A stretch of 64,000 nt of DNA from Cellvibrio polysaccharolyticus (GTDB lineage: Bacteria; Pseudomonadota; Gammaproteobacteria; Pseudomonadales; Cellvibrionaceae). Location of the stretch: positions 2,728,001-2,792,000 of the forward strand of contig NZ_PRDL01000001.1 of assembly GCF_015182315.1 (NCBI RefSeq), in the 5' to 3' direction. A program made the position numbers and the translations under genes. Under the pieces are notes generated by a model, which saw nothing but the letters and a program-made list of their open reading frames with translations, was not told where the DNA came from and ran no database searches. Below, piece by piece: positions 19,706 through 30,133 of this stretch (positions within the stretch are counted from its first letter, which is position 1; each line of letters starts with the position of its first letter).

Positions 19706-20485
19706 TCAGTGATTCATAGTTTCTTTGTACTCCAGATATTCACGGGAGTACGGGAATAGGTTTCTCAGCGCCAGTGCGTAACTGGCTTCCTTGTCTTTAT
19801 TACCAAAGGTGCGCTCAATACGAATGCCCAGCAGCAAGCTGCGGGCGGATGGGCGCGTGGTCGTGGTGTAAAGATCAAGGTAGGACTTGGCATTGGCATA
19901 ATCCTGCTTGAGGAAGCTGATTTCTGCCAGCTCAATCATGGCCGATGGCAATTGGCGGTTAAGCACCAGCGCGTGTTTGAAAACCGTTTCGGCGCGTTCG
20001 TCTTTGCCCAGCTTGCGCGCAGTACGGCCAACGTTTACCAGGGTGCGGGCGCGGTTGTCGTAATCCAGATCGGCAGCGGCAATTTCAAATTCCTCCAGCG
20101 CCTCTTCATAACGCTTTTTGCGATACAGAAATAAACCGTAATCGTTGCGCGCCGTGGTCAAATTGCGGTCGCGACGCAGCGCATTACGATAGCTTTCTTC
20201 GGCGAGTTTTGATTCACCTTCAAGCTCGTACAATTTTGCCATGGCGGCGGTAGCCGGCGCCGAGTTGCGATCAATTTCAAATGCCTTGCGCAAATGGTGA
20301 CGAGCCGATTCGCGATTACTGTTGCGAATATAACCTTCGGCCAGCTGAATATGCAGCTCCAGCGCTTTGACCTTGTCAACAGATTGCCGGTTGGGTTTGT
20401 TAGTCTCGGTGACGCACCCTGCGGTTAGTAATGCGACCAGACAAGCCAAAAAATAATGCCTTGCTTTCGCTACTTTATTATTCAT
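19706..20485 (-). CDS. pilW: Type IV pilus biogenesis/stability lipoprotein PilW (PilF)
   Basis: PilW/PilF is the pilotin that localises the PilQ secretin. The 259-residue protein has a lipoprotein signal ending LLTAGC (Cys near residue 24) and then TPR repeats (SARHHLRKAFEID, EESYRNALRRD, AETVFKHALVLN). The position between rlmN and rodZ is the same as in Pseudomonas. No other pilus gene is in the window. Confidence 0.9.
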   Translation of the reverse strand: MNNKVAKARHYFLACLVALLTAGCVTETNKPNRQSVDKVKALELHIQLAEGYIRNSNRESARHHLRKAFEIDRNSAPATAAMAKLYELEGESKLAEESYRNALRRDRNLTTARNDYGLFLYRKKRYEEALEEFEIAAADLDYDNRARTLVNVGRTARKLGKDERAETVFKHALVLNRQLPSAMIELAEISFLKQDYANAKSYLDLYTTTTRPSARSLLLGIRIERTFGNKDKEASYALALRNLFPYSREYLEYKETMNH

Positions 20486-20527
20486 CCAGTCACTCCTTAA
20501 ATACGCGCGGCCCGGCGTTTCACAGGA

Positions 20528-21727
20528 TTATGATTGTGCCAGTATTTTTACCGGTTGCGATTCATCGAAGCGTGCACGATGGCGCTCACTGCGACGGGTT
20601 ATGTCATTCACACTGCCCGCCAACTGACCGCAAGCTGCATCAATATCGTCACCACGCGTGGTTCTTACCGTGGTGATGTAACCCGCCTGCATCAAAATAT
20701 CCTGAAAACGGCGCAGCGCATTATTGCTGACGCGTTTGTAATTCGACAGGTTAAAGGGATTAAACGGTATGAGGTTGATCTTGACTGGAACGTCTTTGAG
20801 AAGTTCCGCCAGTTCGTGCGCATGGTGCGGACGATCATTCACCTGATCAATCAAGGTGTATTCGATGGTGATTTTGCGGTGAGTGTCGGGCAAGGCTTCA
20901 ATATAGCGTTTGGCCGAATCCAGCAGCATCGCGATCGGGTATTTGCGATTGATAGGCACCAGCTCATTGCGCAATGCATCATTGGGGGCATGCAGCGAAA
21001 TGGCCAGACAGGCATCGGTGTATTGACTTAAACGATCCAATGCCGGCACCACGCCGGAGGTACTCAGCGTAACGCGTCTTTTGGAAATGCCGTAGCAGTT
21101 ATCGTGCATCATCAAATTCATGGAATCGACGACGTTATCGAAGTTCAGCAGTGGCTCACCCATGCCCATCATCACCACGTTGGTGACGGAACGCTCGGCG
21201 CCGTGCTGCAACTGCCCAAAAGATTTGGCGGCAATCCAGACCTGACCAATAATTTCAGCCGCCGTCAAATCGCGGTTAAAACCCTGCTTGCCCGTTGCAC
21301 AAAAACTGCAGTCGAGCGAACAACCCACCTGGGAAGACACGCACAGAGTACCGCGATCACCATCGGGGATATAAACGGTTTCAACCACATTGCCACCGCT
21401 AACGCGGATCAGAAATTTGCGGGTGCCGTCGGTAGAGTCGAGCTGCTTTACCACTTCTGGCGGGCGAATTTCGGCAATTTTTTCCAGCTTGGCACGCAGG
21501 TCTTTGGAGACGTTGGTCATCTGGTCAAAACTGTCGGCGCCCAGCTGGTGAATCCATTTCATCACCTGAACCGCGCGAAAACGCTTTTCGCCCAGAGTTT
21601 CAAAAAATGCGACCAGCTTGGCCTCAGGCATTCCAAGCAGATTGACCTTCGCCACCTCTGCTGCCGCCACGGCAGGCGTGCCAGCGCTGGAATCAGCCGA
21701 CATTGAGGATTGAATGTTATCTGTCAT
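20528..21727 (-). CDS. rlmN: 23S rRNA/tRNA adenine-C2 methyltransferase RlmN
   Basis: RlmN is a radical-SAM enzyme that methylates A2503 of 23S rRNA and A37 of several tRNAs. The 399 residues carry the cluster motif [14 protein letters not shown]. The second catalytic Cys near the C-terminus (DAACGQLAG) and the family segments [14 protein letters not shown] and VTLSTSG are also present. An Ala/Ser-rich N-terminal extension of about 25 residues precedes the conserved start. A 42-base gap separates it from pilW. Confidence 0.96.
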   Translation of the reverse strand: MTDNIQSSMSADSSAGTPAVAAAEVAKVNLLGMPEAKLVAFFETLGEKRFRAVQVMKWIHQLGADSFDQMTNVSKDLRAKLEKIAEIRPPEVVKQLDSTDGTRKFLIRVSGGNVVETVYIPDGDRGTLCVSSQVGCSLDCSFCATGKQGFNRDLTAAEIIGQVWIAAKSFGQLQHGAERSVTNVVMMGMGEPLLNFDNVVDSMNLMMHDNCYGISKRRVTLSTSGVVPALDRLSQYTDACLAISLHAPNDALRNELVPINRKYPIAMLLDSAKRYIEALPDTHRKITIEYTLIDQVNDRPHHAHELAELLKDVPVKINLIPFNPFNLSNYKRVSNNALRRFQDILMQAGYITTVRTTRGDDIDAACGQLAGSVNDITRRSERHRARFDESQPVKILAQS

Positions 21728-21812
21728 GAAAATTACCTGTATAAATAAAATTAAACGCCAACATTAAGCGAGCACCCCGGGTGCCCGCTGGCTGTGGCTG
21801 GTCAGCCATCAA

Positions 21813-22241
21813 TCAGTTGCGCAGCAACACCGCGTCCTGATCAAAAAAGTATGCAATTTCACGCGCGGCAGACACCGGCGAATCAGAGCCATGCACCGCA
21901 TTGGCACTGACGATTGAGCCAAATCTGGCTCTCAGGGTACCGGGTTCTGCTTTGGCAGGGTCGGTAGCGCCCATCAATTCACGGTTACGCTGAATAGCGT
22001 TTTCACCGGACAAAACCTGCACCACCACCGGGCCGGAGGTCATAAAATTCATCAGACCTTCAAAAAAAGGACGGCCGATATGTTCGGCATAAAAGCCTTC
22101 GGCTTGCTCACGGCTCAAACGAATCATCTTCATTGCAACAATACTTAAGCCCGCTTGCTCAAAGTGGGCAACAATCTCGCCAATGTGGTTTTCACCCACA
22201 GCATCCGGCTTGATGATAGATAAGGTTTGTTCTAAAGCCAT
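21813..22241 (-). CDS. ndk: Nucleoside-diphosphate kinase
   Basis: Ndk transfers phosphate between nucleoside tri- and diphosphates through a phosphohistidine. The 142 residues include the signature NAVHGSDS with the active His, and [10 protein letters not shown] at the start. ATG 22241 is chosen because the family begins [12 protein letters not shown] and a GGAGAAA site precedes it; upstream in-frame codons are not conserved. It appears to be the first gene of the ndk-to-der block. Confidence 0.97.
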   Translation of the reverse strand: MALEQTLSIIKPDAVGENHIGEIVAHFEQAGLSIVAMKMIRLSREQAEGFYAEHIGRPFFEGLMNFMTSGPVVVQVLSGENAIQRNRELMGATDPAKAEPGTLRARFGSIVSANAVHGSDSPVSAAREIAYFFDQDAVLLRN

Positions 22242-22317
22242 GACTTTCTCCGACATCCAAATCTGCAATATTGGCCATTTTTCACGCAAATGACCGCATC
22301 AATAATAAAACTGCGGA

Positions 22318-22323
22318 ATTATA
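22318..22323 (-). promoter_or_regulatory. Candidate -10 box upstream of ndk
   Basis: A perfect TATAAT on the minus strand lies about 77 bases before the ndk ATG and past the sufE terminator. No convincing -35 box was found at 16-18 bases (TGTAAT at 17 is poor), so this is tentative. Confidence 0.35.
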
Positions 22324-22423
22324 CGTGGTTTAGCGGATTTATTACACGGATAAAGCACCCAAAACGGGCATTGCCTGGCAGGAATTGCCGAATCACCATT
22401 TTGCGGCTCGTTCCCCGGAAAGC

Positions 22424-22465
22424 AAAAACCCGCCGGCCGGTAGCGAATCGGCCTGCGGGTTTTTT
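22424..22465 (-). terminator. Terminator of the iscR-suf operon
   Basis: A long stem (AAAAACCCGC-GGCCG against CGGCC-GCGGGTTTTT with small bulges) lies just past the sufE stop and has T runs on both strands. It separates the Fe-S operon from ndk. Confidence 0.85.
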
Positions 22466-22478
22466 GAAAGTGTGCAAA

Positions 22479-22901
22479 TCAGACAGTGGCGGCAGCGATA
22501 TCCTGAATACGTTTGACCATGGATTTCAAACCATTGCCACGGGTGGCACTGAGGTGCTGTACCAGATTCAACTGCTCGAAATAGCTTTCAATATCAAACG
22601 CCAGCACGTCGGCCGGTGTTTTGCCGTTATAGGCAGCCAGAACAACCCCCAGCAGACCTTTTACAATAAAGGCGTCGCTGTCAGCGCGAAAATGCAGCTT
22701 GCCCTGCTCCAAACTATGAATCAGCCAGACCTGGCTCTGGCAGCCTCGAATCAGGTTTTGTTCAGTGCGGTGCTCATCTTCGAGGGCATCCAGCTCTTTA
22801 CCCAGCTCGATGATGTATTTGTAACGCTCTTCCCAGGAATCGAAAAAAGCCAGCGTATCGACAATATCTGCCGCGGTAATATCAGTACCAAATTGAGACA
22901 T
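22479..22901 (-). CDS. sufE: Cysteine desulfurase activator SufE
   Basis: SufE takes the persulfide from SufS and passes sulfur to SufBCD. The 140-residue protein has the acceptor Cys at residue 54 in IRGCQSQVWL, followed by the family segment ADSDAFIVKGLLGVVL. It is the last gene of the Fe-S operon, 63 bases after sufT, and is followed by a strong terminator. Confidence 0.95.
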   Translation of the reverse strand: MSQFGTDITAADIVDTLAFFDSWEERYKYIIELGKELDALEDEHRTEQNLIRGCQSQVWLIHSLEQGKLHFRADSDAFIVKGLLGVVLAAYNGKTPADVLAFDIESYFEQLNLVQHLSATRGNGLKSMVKRIQDIAAATV

Positions 22902-22964
22902 GTAAGCGAATTTTCCAACCTTTTGCCGTCTTAAAACCGGCAGAATTCAATAAATACCCGGCCG

Positions 22965-23504
22965 TTAGAAAAACATGCCGGTTTGCAGCTGAGCTTCTTC
23001 GCTCATCATATCGCGGCTCCACGGCGGGTCGAATACCAGCTCAACCTTGACCAGCTTGACATTGGGCACCTTGCGCACGCGGTATTCTACATCGCCAACC
23101 AACACCGGCCCCATACCGCAAGCGGGCGCAGTCAGCGTCATCTGAATAAAAACGGTACCGCTTTCCTGATCAATATTCACGCTGTAAATCAGCCCCAGAT
23201 TGACCAGATCAACCGGAATTTCCGGGTCGTAAACGGTTCCCAGTGCATGCCACACCTGGTCAGTAGAAATCTCATCCGTTTCTGCCGGAGGAAATGACAA
23301 CTCATCAGAAGGCAAGCCCAGCAACCCGGCATCGGTGCCATCTACCCGCACCATCTGGCCGTGATAAGTCACCGTATAATTACCGCCCAGTGCCTGGGTG
23401 ACGGTGACAAAAGTATCTTTGGGGATCACCAGTGGTGTTCCATCCGGCACGCGCCGCGCCGGACAATCTTCATTGGCTACAACAACCCGTCTTTCTGTGG
23501 ACAT
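22965..23504 (-). CDS. sufT: Fe-S assembly protein SufT (DUF59/MIP18)
   Basis: The 179-residue protein carries the MIP18 (DUF59) domain in its C-terminal half (VYDPEIPVDLVNLGLIY) with the conserved Cys in TAPACGMGP. SufT helps mature Fe-S proteins when demand is high in the bacteria studied. It sits between sufA (1-base gap) and sufE, as in other SUF operons carrying it. Confidence 0.9.
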   Translation of the reverse strand: MSTERRVVVANEDCPARRVPDGTPLVIPKDTFVTVTQALGGNYTVTYHGQMVRVDGTDAGLLGLPSDELSFPPAETDEISTDQVWHALGTVYDPEIPVDLVNLGLIYSVNIDQESGTVFIQMTLTAPACGMGPVLVGDVEYRVRKVPNVKLVKVELVFDPPWSRDMMSEEAQLQTGMFF

Positions 23505-23505
23505 A

Positions 23506-23865
23506 TCAATTCACACTGAAGCTTTCGCCACACCCGCACATATCTTTGACATTGGGATTGTTAAATCGCAGCTCGCGATTAACACCTTCCAGCACATAAT
23601 CAATATTAACGCCCTTCACTACCGATAAACTGCCCGCATCTATCAGCAGCTCAACGCCGTTATCGAGAGGGACGTGCAAATCGTTCCCGGTCGCTTCCGC
23701 AACCAGATCAACCACATATTTATAACCGGTGCAGCCGCTTTCACGAATGCTGAGGCGAACCGCACTGACATCGCCTTTTTTTTCGATTTCGCGTTTGAAA
23801 TGCGCCATGGCGGCAGGCGTCAAGGTAACGATTTCACGCGCCGGATCAAATGCATCTACTGTCAT
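23506..23865 (-). CDS. sufA: A-type Fe-S carrier SufA
   Basis: The 119-residue HesB-family protein has the three conserved Cys: one in SGCTGYKY and two in CGCGESF at the end. A-type carriers accept clusters from the SufBCD scaffold and deliver them to apoproteins. ATG 23865 is chosen for its GGAGA site; the 16 in-frame codons upstream are not family-like. Place in the operon (after sufS) supports SufA rather than ErpA or IscA, though sequence alone cannot separate them by eye. Confidence 0.88.
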   Translation of the reverse strand: MTVDAFDPAREIVTLTPAAMAHFKREIEKKGDVSAVRLSIRESGCTGYKYVVDLVAEATGNDLHVPLDNGVELLIDAGSLSVVKGVNIDYVLEGVNRELRFNNPNVKDMCGCGESFSVN

Positions 23866-23972
23866 TTGTTTCTCCTGACCCAAAACAGCCTGATTTTTCG
23901 GAAGGCGCGACAATTGCCGCGACCATTTCCTTTAGACACACAAAACTGGAAACATCCACTTTGTGTGCAGGG

Positions 23973-25238
23973 TTACAACAAAAATTGCTTCGCTTTATCA
24001 ATCGCCGCAAACAGGCGATCAATGTCATCAAAGGTATTATAAAAACAGAAGCTCGCACGAACGGTGCCCGGAATACCCAGCTGATCCATAATCGGCTGCG
24101 CGCAGTGGTTACCGGTTCTTACCGCAACCCCTTGTTTGTCGAGCAATAAACCGAGATCTTGCGGGTGCACGCCTTTAATGAGAAAACTCAGCACACTGGC
24201 TTTATGCGCCGATGCGCCAATGATAAGAAGATCTTCAACCTGCTCTGCTTTTTGCAGCGCGTAAGTCAGCAAGGCTTCTTCGTGGGCATAAGCCGCTTTG
24301 CGATCCAGCTGGTTGAGGTAAGCGATGGCTGCGCCAAAACCGATAACGCCGGCAATATCCGGCGTACCGGCTTCAAACTTGTAGGGCAACTGGTTAAACG
24401 TGGTGCCCTGAAAGCTCACCGTCTCGATCATCTCGCCGCCGCCCTGATAAGGCGGCATGGCATCCAGCAATTCGCGCTTGCCATAGAGCACACCAAGGCC
24501 GGTGGGGCCGAATACCTTATGCGCCGAAAATGCGTAGAAATCACAATCCAGCGCCTGCACGTCGACATTCCAGTGGCTGACCGCCTGGGCGCCGTCAATC
24601 AGCACTTTGGCACCCACCCCGTGGGCCAGGGCGATGATTTTTTCTACCGGGTTTATCGAGCCCAGTGCATTGGATACATGCCCCACTGACACCATTTTTA
24701 CCCGGCTATCCAGCAGCGCTGGCAATGCATCGATATCCAGTGTGCCATCAGCCAACACCGGTATCGCTTCAACACGGGCACCGGTGGCGGCTGCGATCAG
24801 TTGCCAGGGCACGATATTGGAATGGTGCTCCATCGCCGACACCAGAATACGATCACCGGGTTGTAACGTTGAGCGCCCCCAGCAGGCCGCTACCAGATTA
24901 ATGCTTTCGGTAGTGCCTCGCGTCCAGATGATCTGCGCCTGCGACGGTGCATTGATAAAAGCGGCAACCGCGGTGCGGGCCGCTTCAAATTTCGCGGTGG
25001 CGCGATCTGCCAGCGCATGCGCACCGCGGTGCACATTGCTGTTGTCTTCGCGGTAATAACGGCTGATTGCCTCGATTACCGCTTCAGGTTTTTGAGTGGT
25101 GGCCGCATTATCGAGGTAAACCAGCGGTTGACCATTAACGTTTTGGTGCAAGGCCGGAAAATCCGCACGCACGTTTTCCACATCAAAAATGCCGGCCTCG
25201 GGGCTACCGGTAATGGGATGGGCTATTGATTCAGTCAT
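23973..25238 (-). CDS. sufS: Cysteine desulfurase SufS
   Basis: SufS is a group II cysteine desulfurase that supplies sulfur to the SUF system. The 421 residues show the PLP lysine in AFSAHKVFGPTG, the substrate segment VYLDNAATTQKP, and the active-site Cys in RTGNHCAQP near the C-terminus. The start at ATG 25238 overlaps the sufD stop by 8 bases; the long upstream in-frame stretch is antisense-like sequence of sufD and is not family-like. It needs SufE, encoded three genes downstream. Confidence 0.95.
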   Translation of the reverse strand: MTESIAHPITGSPEAGIFDVENVRADFPALHQNVNGQPLVYLDNAATTQKPEAVIEAISRYYREDNSNVHRGAHALADRATAKFEAARTAVAAFINAPSQAQIIWTRGTTESINLVAACWGRSTLQPGDRILVSAMEHHSNIVPWQLIAAATGARVEAIPVLADGTLDIDALPALLDSRVKMVSVGHVSNALGSINPVEKIIALAHGVGAKVLIDGAQAVSHWNVDVQALDCDFYAFSAHKVFGPTGLGVLYGKRELLDAMPPYQGGGEMIETVSFQGTTFNQLPYKFEAGTPDIAGVIGFGAAIAYLNQLDRKAAYAHEEALLTYALQKAEQVEDLLIIGASAHKASVLSFLIKGVHPQDLGLLLDKQGVAVRTGNHCAQPIMDQLGIPGTVRASFCFYNTFDDIDRLFAAIDKAKQFLL

Positions 25239-26529
25239 GATGAATCTGCTGCAGCAATTCGTTGTCGCGCCCGAACAAACGGGCAATACGTGGCAACAAA
25301 TAATCCTGCACCGAAGAAGACTGAATTTGCTCCAGCAACTCGTTGATAAAACCAAAGCTCAGCATAACCTCGGCTTCCTGACGGGACACGCCGCGGCTTT
25401 GCAAATAATAAAGCGCAGTGGCATTCAGCTGACTGACCGTTGCACCGTGCGCACAACGCACGTCGTCGGCATAAATCTCCAGTTCCGGCTTGGTATCAAT
25501 TTCCGCTTTGGCCGAGGTGAGCAGGTTTTTATTGCTCAATTCTGCCAGCGTTTTTTGCGCATGCGGATGAATATAAATGCGCCCGTTAAATACCGCGCGC
25601 GAACTGTCGGCGATAATGCCGCGAAACACTTCGCTACTGGTGCAATGCGGCACCATGTGCTGCACATTGGTGTGGTAATCCACTACCTGATTATTGCGCG
25701 GCAAATAAATACCCTGCAAATCCAGAGAAGCACCCTCGCCACGGTGATTGACCTGATAATCAATACGCTTCAGGCGGCTGCCCTGGGCGATAGTGAAACC
25801 GCGAAAATGCGCACTGCGGTGCAAATCAATGTGCACGCCACCAATGTGAATCAAGCCTTCCTGCTCGAGGTTGATGCGGTAATGCTCAACCCGGGCGTTG
25901 TCGGCCACGTGAATTTCGCTCAGGCTGTTTACAAAACCATTTTGCTGTTCATCGGTGGTGATGAAGTGTTCGATAACCGTTAACGCCGAACCGGTTTCCG
26001 TCACCACCAGCAAGCGCTGGTTGGCAACCGTTGGCGTTACGCCGCTGGTAGAAACATGCACCACATACACCGGCTTTTGCAGCTGCACCGATTTGGGCAC
26101 CGCCACCAGCACGCCGTCATCTACCCAGGCATTGGCCAGCGAGGAGAAAACGTGACGCTCGGTATCAACAATTTTGCCAAGATAGCGATTGATCAGATCT
26201 TGCTGCGCTGAATTGGCATCTTTAAAACGCACAATTTCCGCAGGCAATTCATCCGAAAGTTCAGTAGAAAAAATACCATCGACAAAAACCAGACGCGTTG
26301 CATCCACTTCAACGAAGTCGATATCCGCTGGTTGTTTGGCCACTGACCAGCCGGATACGCCAGCTTTTTGCAGCGGCAATAACGAGGTGTACTGCCAGGC
26401 TTCGGTTTTGCGCGTAGGCCAGGCGCGATTCAGCCATTGTTGCGCGGCATCGCGACGAAAATCAGCCAGCCATGCCGGGCTTTGTTGTTCGGCGGCGAAA
26501 GCGATCGCCAACTCCTGAAATTCACTCAT
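25231..26529 (-). CDS. sufD: Fe-S scaffold subunit SufD
   Basis: SufD is part of the SufBC2D scaffold. The 432-residue protein is rich in beta-helix repeats and keeps the SufB/D C-terminal signature DDVRCAHGATVSQL with its conserved Cys and His. SufD is thought to help iron entry. It lies 2 bases after sufC and overlaps sufS by 8 bases. Confidence 0.95.
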   Translation of the reverse strand: MSEFQELAIAFAAEQQSPAWLADFRRDAAQQWLNRAWPTRKTEAWQYTSLLPLQKAGVSGWSVAKQPADIDFVEVDATRLVFVDGIFSTELSDELPAEIVRFKDANSAQQDLINRYLGKIVDTERHVFSSLANAWVDDGVLVAVPKSVQLQKPVYVVHVSTSGVTPTVANQRLLVVTETGSALTVIEHFITTDEQQNGFVNSLSEIHVADNARVEHYRINLEQEGLIHIGGVHIDLHRSAHFRGFTIAQGSRLKRIDYQVNHRGEGASLDLQGIYLPRNNQVVDYHTNVQHMVPHCTSSEVFRGIIADSSRAVFNGRIYIHPHAQKTLAELSNKNLLTSAKAEIDTKPELEIYADDVRCAHGATVSQLNATALYYLQSRGVSRQEAEVMLSFGFINELLEQIQSSSVQDYLLPRIARLFGRDNELLQQIHHD

Positions 26530-26531
26530 GA

Positions 26532-27281
26532 TTACACCGCCTCACTTTCCAGCCAGCCGTAACCTTTGGCTTCCAGCTCCAGCGCCAGCTCACGCGTGCC
26601 AGACTTGATAATACGGCCGTGCGCCAGTACGTGAACGTAATCCGGCACGATGAAATCCAGCAGACGCTGATAGTGAGTAATGACGATGAAGCTGCGGTCT
26701 TTATCGCGCATGGCATTGACGCCTTCGGCAACTACTTGCAGCGCATCAATATCCAGCCCGGAGTCGGTTTCATCAAGAATGCACAGACGCGGCTCGAGCA
26801 GCATCATTTGCAGAATTTCGTTGCGTTTTTTCTCGCCACCGGAGAAACCTTCGTTAACACCGCGCTTGAGAAATGCCTGATCGAGGCTGACGCGCTTGCT
26901 GGTTTCACGAGCCAGCTTCATAAATTCAACAGCCGACAGATCCGGCAAGCCGAGATGTTTGCGGCGCGCATCAACGGCAGCTTTTAAAAATTCCATATTG
27001 CTGACGCCGGGAATTTCTACCGGATACTGGAATGCCAGAAAAAGACCTTCGCGGGCGCGCTCTTCGGTTTCAAGCTCGAACAAATCCTTACCGTTAAACT
27101 CAACCGATCCACCGGTAACTTCGTAGCCATCACGACCGGAAAGCACGTTGCCCAGCGTACTTTTGCCTGAGCCATTAGGGCCCATAATTGCATGAACTTC
27201 GCCCGGTTTTACCGTCAGGCTGAGGCCCTTGAGAATATCTTTTTCTTCAACTTTGGCATGCAGATCAGTGATGCGTAACAT
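26532..27281 (-). CDS. sufC: Fe-S assembly ATPase SufC
   Basis: SufC is the ABC-type ATPase of the SufBC2D scaffold. The 249 residues contain the Walker A motif GPNGSGKST (residues 34-42), the signature FSGGEKKRNEI, Walker B LCILDETDSGLD, and the H-loop VITHYQRLL. Gap to sufD is 2 bases. Confidence 0.97.
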   Translation of the reverse strand: MLRITDLHAKVEEKDILKGLSLTVKPGEVHAIMGPNGSGKSTLGNVLSGRDGYEVTGGSVEFNGKDLFELETEERAREGLFLAFQYPVEIPGVSNMEFLKAAVDARRKHLGLPDLSAVEFMKLARETSKRVSLDQAFLKRGVNEGFSGGEKKRNEILQMMLLEPRLCILDETDSGLDIDALQVVAEGVNAMRDKDRSFIVITHYQRLLDFIVPDYVHVLAHGRIIKSGTRELALELEAKGYGWLESEAV

Positions 27282-27349
27282 AATTAAAATCCAATCGATA
27301 ACATCAAACGGTGAATAGGATGAGCGGCGGCAGTTAACTGCCCAGCCGA

Positions 27350-28786
27350 TTAGCCAACGGAACCTTCCAGGCTAACTTCCAGTAATTTTCCAGCCTCTAC
27401 GGCGAATTCCATCGGCAGTTCCTTGAACACTTCACGACAGAAACCGTTAACGATCATTGAGACCGCTTTTTCGGCGTCCAGACCGCGCTGCATACAGAGG
27501 AACATCTGGTCTTCGCTCACCTTGGATGTGGTCGCTTCGTGCTCCAGCGTTGCTGACGGATTCTTGCTTTCAATGTAGGGAAAAGTATGCGCGCCGCATT
27601 GATCACCGATCAGCAGCGAATCACACTGGGTGTAGTTACGCGCACCATCGGCACCGGCATTAATGCGCACCAGGCCGCGATAGGCATTGGAGCTGTGGCC
27701 GGCGGAAATACCTTTGGAGATAATAGTAGAGCGGGTATTTTTTCCAATGTGAATCATCTTGGTGCCGGTATCGGCCTGCTGATAATTATTGGTGAGCGCT
27801 ACCGAGTAAAACTCGCCGACACTGTTGTCGCCACGCAAAATACAGCTGGGATATTTCCAGGTAACGGCCGAACCGGTTTCTACCTGGGTCCAGGAAATTT
27901 TGGCATTGGTGTGGCAAACACCGCGCTTGGTTACAAAGTTGTAGATACCACCTTTACCCTGCTCATCGCCCGGGTACCAGTTTTGTACGGTGGAATATTT
28001 AATCTCGGCGTTGTCCAGCGCGATCAATTCCACCACGGCGGCGTGCAACTGGTTTTCATCGCGCATGGGCGCGGTGCAACCTTCCAGATAACTGACGTGA
28101 GAGCCTTCATCAGCAATGATCAGGGTGCGCTCAAATTGCCCGGTATTTTGCTCATTGATACGGAAATAGGTAGAAAGCTCCATCGGACAGCGAACACCTT
28201 TGGGGATGTACACAAAGGAGCCGTCAGAGAAGACCGCAGAATTCAGCGCAGCGTAGTAATTGTCTTTTTGCGGCACTACGGTGCCGAGGTATTTTTTAAT
28301 CAGCTCGGGGTGTTTTTCTACCGCTTCGCTGATAGAGCAAAAAATAACGCCGGCTTCAGCCAGCTTTTCGCGGAACGTAGTGACTACCGATACCGAGTCA
28401 AATACGATGTCCATTGCCACACCAGCCAGCGCAGCCTGCTCGTGCAAGGGGATGCCGAGTTTTTCGTAAGTGCGCAACAGCTCCGGGTCAACTTCATCCA
28501 GGCTTTGAGGGCGATCCGCCATGCTTTTTGGCGCGGAGTAATAAGAAACTTTCTGGAAATCAATTTCGTCGTATTTAACGTGCGCCCATGTCGGCTCGTC
28601 CATCTCCAGCCAGGCGGCGTAAGCTTTGAGACGCCAATCCAGCAACCATTCCGGCTCTTTCTTTTTGGCAGAGATAAAACGAATCACATCTTCGTTTAAT
28701 CCGGGCGGTAAGGTTTCAGAGTCGATCGTGGTATGGAAACCAGCGGCGTACTCTTTCCTGATCAGGCTTTCAACTTGTTCGCTCAT
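27350..28786 (-). CDS. sufB: Fe-S scaffold subunit SufB
   Basis: SufB is the core scaffold on which clusters are built. The 478-residue protein has the family's central beta-helix and conserved segments [17 protein letters not shown] and [16 protein letters not shown]. Cys in [17 protein letters not shown] is the region of the assembly site. It is the first suf gene, separated from iscS upstream by 149 bases that hold no gene. Confidence 0.97.
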   Translation of the reverse strand: MSEQVESLIRKEYAAGFHTTIDSETLPPGLNEDVIRFISAKKKEPEWLLDWRLKAYAAWLEMDEPTWAHVKYDEIDFQKVSYYSAPKSMADRPQSLDEVDPELLRTYEKLGIPLHEQAALAGVAMDIVFDSVSVVTTFREKLAEAGVIFCSISEAVEKHPELIKKYLGTVVPQKDNYYAALNSAVFSDGSFVYIPKGVRCPMELSTYFRINEQNTGQFERTLIIADEGSHVSYLEGCTAPMRDENQLHAAVVELIALDNAEIKYSTVQNWYPGDEQGKGGIYNFVTKRGVCHTNAKISWTQVETGSAVTWKYPSCILRGDNSVGEFYSVALTNNYQQADTGTKMIHIGKNTRSTIISKGISAGHSSNAYRGLVRINAGADGARNYTQCDSLLIGDQCGAHTFPYIESKNPSATLEHEATTSKVSEDQMFLCMQRGLDAEKAVSMIVNGFCREVFKELPMEFAVEAGKLLEVSLEGSVG

Positions 28787-28935
28787 TACTTCACCTTGCC
28801 CGGACTGTTACCGGGTGTTGGAATTACCAGCGGCAATTCGCAGTTGACTGGTCACGGTTAAAAAACACTGTCCTGACATTCACCACCCATTGACGGCGGT
28901 GTGTCGGCAGCTTGTGTGGAGATCGGAAGTCTCCT

Positions 28936-30123
28936 TTATAAATGATGAATTTTTTTCACCACTTGCCGAATATGTTCAATGGCAAAATCAATTTCACCCT
29001 GCGTGGTGTAACGCCCCACACTGAACCTGAGTGACGCCTGCGCCAGCGCGTCGGTCAACCCAATCGCCTTTAATACATAACTCGGCGACAGGCTGGCAGA
29101 ATTACAAGCGGAGCCGCTGGATACAGCCAGCTCTCGCAGCGATAACAGCAGGGTTTCCCCGTTGCAACCGCCAAAGGCAACATTCAAATGTCCGCAGGCG
29201 CGATCTTGCGGATGGCCATTTAACTGCACATCGGGCAAGTCGGATATACCTCGCCAGAGGTGGTCGCGCAACGCGGCAATACGCACCGGTTCATCAGCCA
29301 GATGCTGCGCTGCCAACTCAGCCGCTCGCCCCATTCCCACGCACTGATGCGTGGGCAACGTGCCGGAGCGGAAACCTCGCTCGTGACCACCACCGTGGAT
29401 GATCGCTTTTACTTTTACGTCACCGTGGCGTCGAACGTATAAAGCGCCGATACCTTTGGGGCCGTAAAATTTGTGCGCCGATAAAGACAATAAATCAATA
29501 TGGCCGGGACTCACGTCAATTGCCAACTTGCCAGCGCTTTGTGCCGCATCGACGTGAAATAAACACTGATACTGGTGGGCAATAGCGCCAATGGCCTGCA
29601 CATCGTTAATAGTGCCCAACTCGTTATTGACCTGCATGATGCTGATCAAAAAGGTGTCGCTGACAATTTCCGCCGCAACTTGCTGCGGGCTGATTTGCCC
29701 GTAGTGGTCCGGCTGCAATCGGGTGACACGAAACCCCCGCTGTTCCAACCAGGCAACCGGATCAAGTACCGCTTTGTGCTCTATCGCCGACACAATAATG
29801 TGGCCGCCATCAGGATGGCTCTCACGCCAGGCTTCGGCCGCCCCTTTGAGCGCCAGATTGTTCGCTTCGGTGGCGCCACTGGTCCAGACGACTTCGCGCG
29901 CATCGGCTCCGATTAACGCAGCAACTTGCGCGCGAGCTTCTTCTACCACTTCTTCTGCTTGCCAACCATAAAGATGGGAACGCGATGCCGGGTTGGCAAA
30001 AGTACCGTCGAGGGTCAAACAGGCCGCCATGCGTTCTGCCACTTCCGGTGCGACCGGGGTGGTGGCCGCGTAGTCAAGATAGACGGGCTTGCGAATAATG
30101 TTTGCGGTTTCGAGTGATTGCAC
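28936..30123 (-). CDS. iscS: IscS-type cysteine desulfurase
   Basis: This group I cysteine desulfurase has YLDYAATTPV at the start, PLP lysine in SLSAHKFYGPKG and active-site Cys in SSGSACNSAS. The likely start is GTG at 30123, ten bases past the iscR stop with GAGAG ahead, giving 395 residues; the in-frame ATG at 30183 would add 20 residues read from the end of iscR. IscS normally serves the ISC scaffold IscU and tRNA thiolation. No iscU follows here: the next gene is sufB, so this enzyme may mainly serve tRNA or other sulfur users, or feed the Suf scaffold. Confidence 0.9.
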   Translation of the reverse strand: MQSLETANIIRKPVYLDYAATTPVAPEVAERMAACLTLDGTFANPASRSHLYGWQAEEVVEEARAQVAALIGADAREVVWTSGATEANNLALKGAAEAWRESHPDGGHIIVSAIEHKAVLDPVAWLEQRGFRVTRLQPDHYGQISPQQVAAEIVSDTFLISIMQVNNELGTINDVQAIGAIAHQYQCLFHVDAAQSAGKLAIDVSPGHIDLLSLSAHKFYGPKGIGALYVRRHGDVKVKAIIHGGGHERGFRSGTLPTHQCVGMGRAAELAAQHLADEPVRIAALRDHLWRGISDLPDVQLNGHPQDRACGHLNVAFGGCNGETLLLSLRELAVSSGSACNSASLSPSYVLKAIGLTDALAQASLRFSVGRYTTQGEIDFAIEHIRQVVKKIHHL

Positions 30124-30133
30124 CTGGCTCTCG

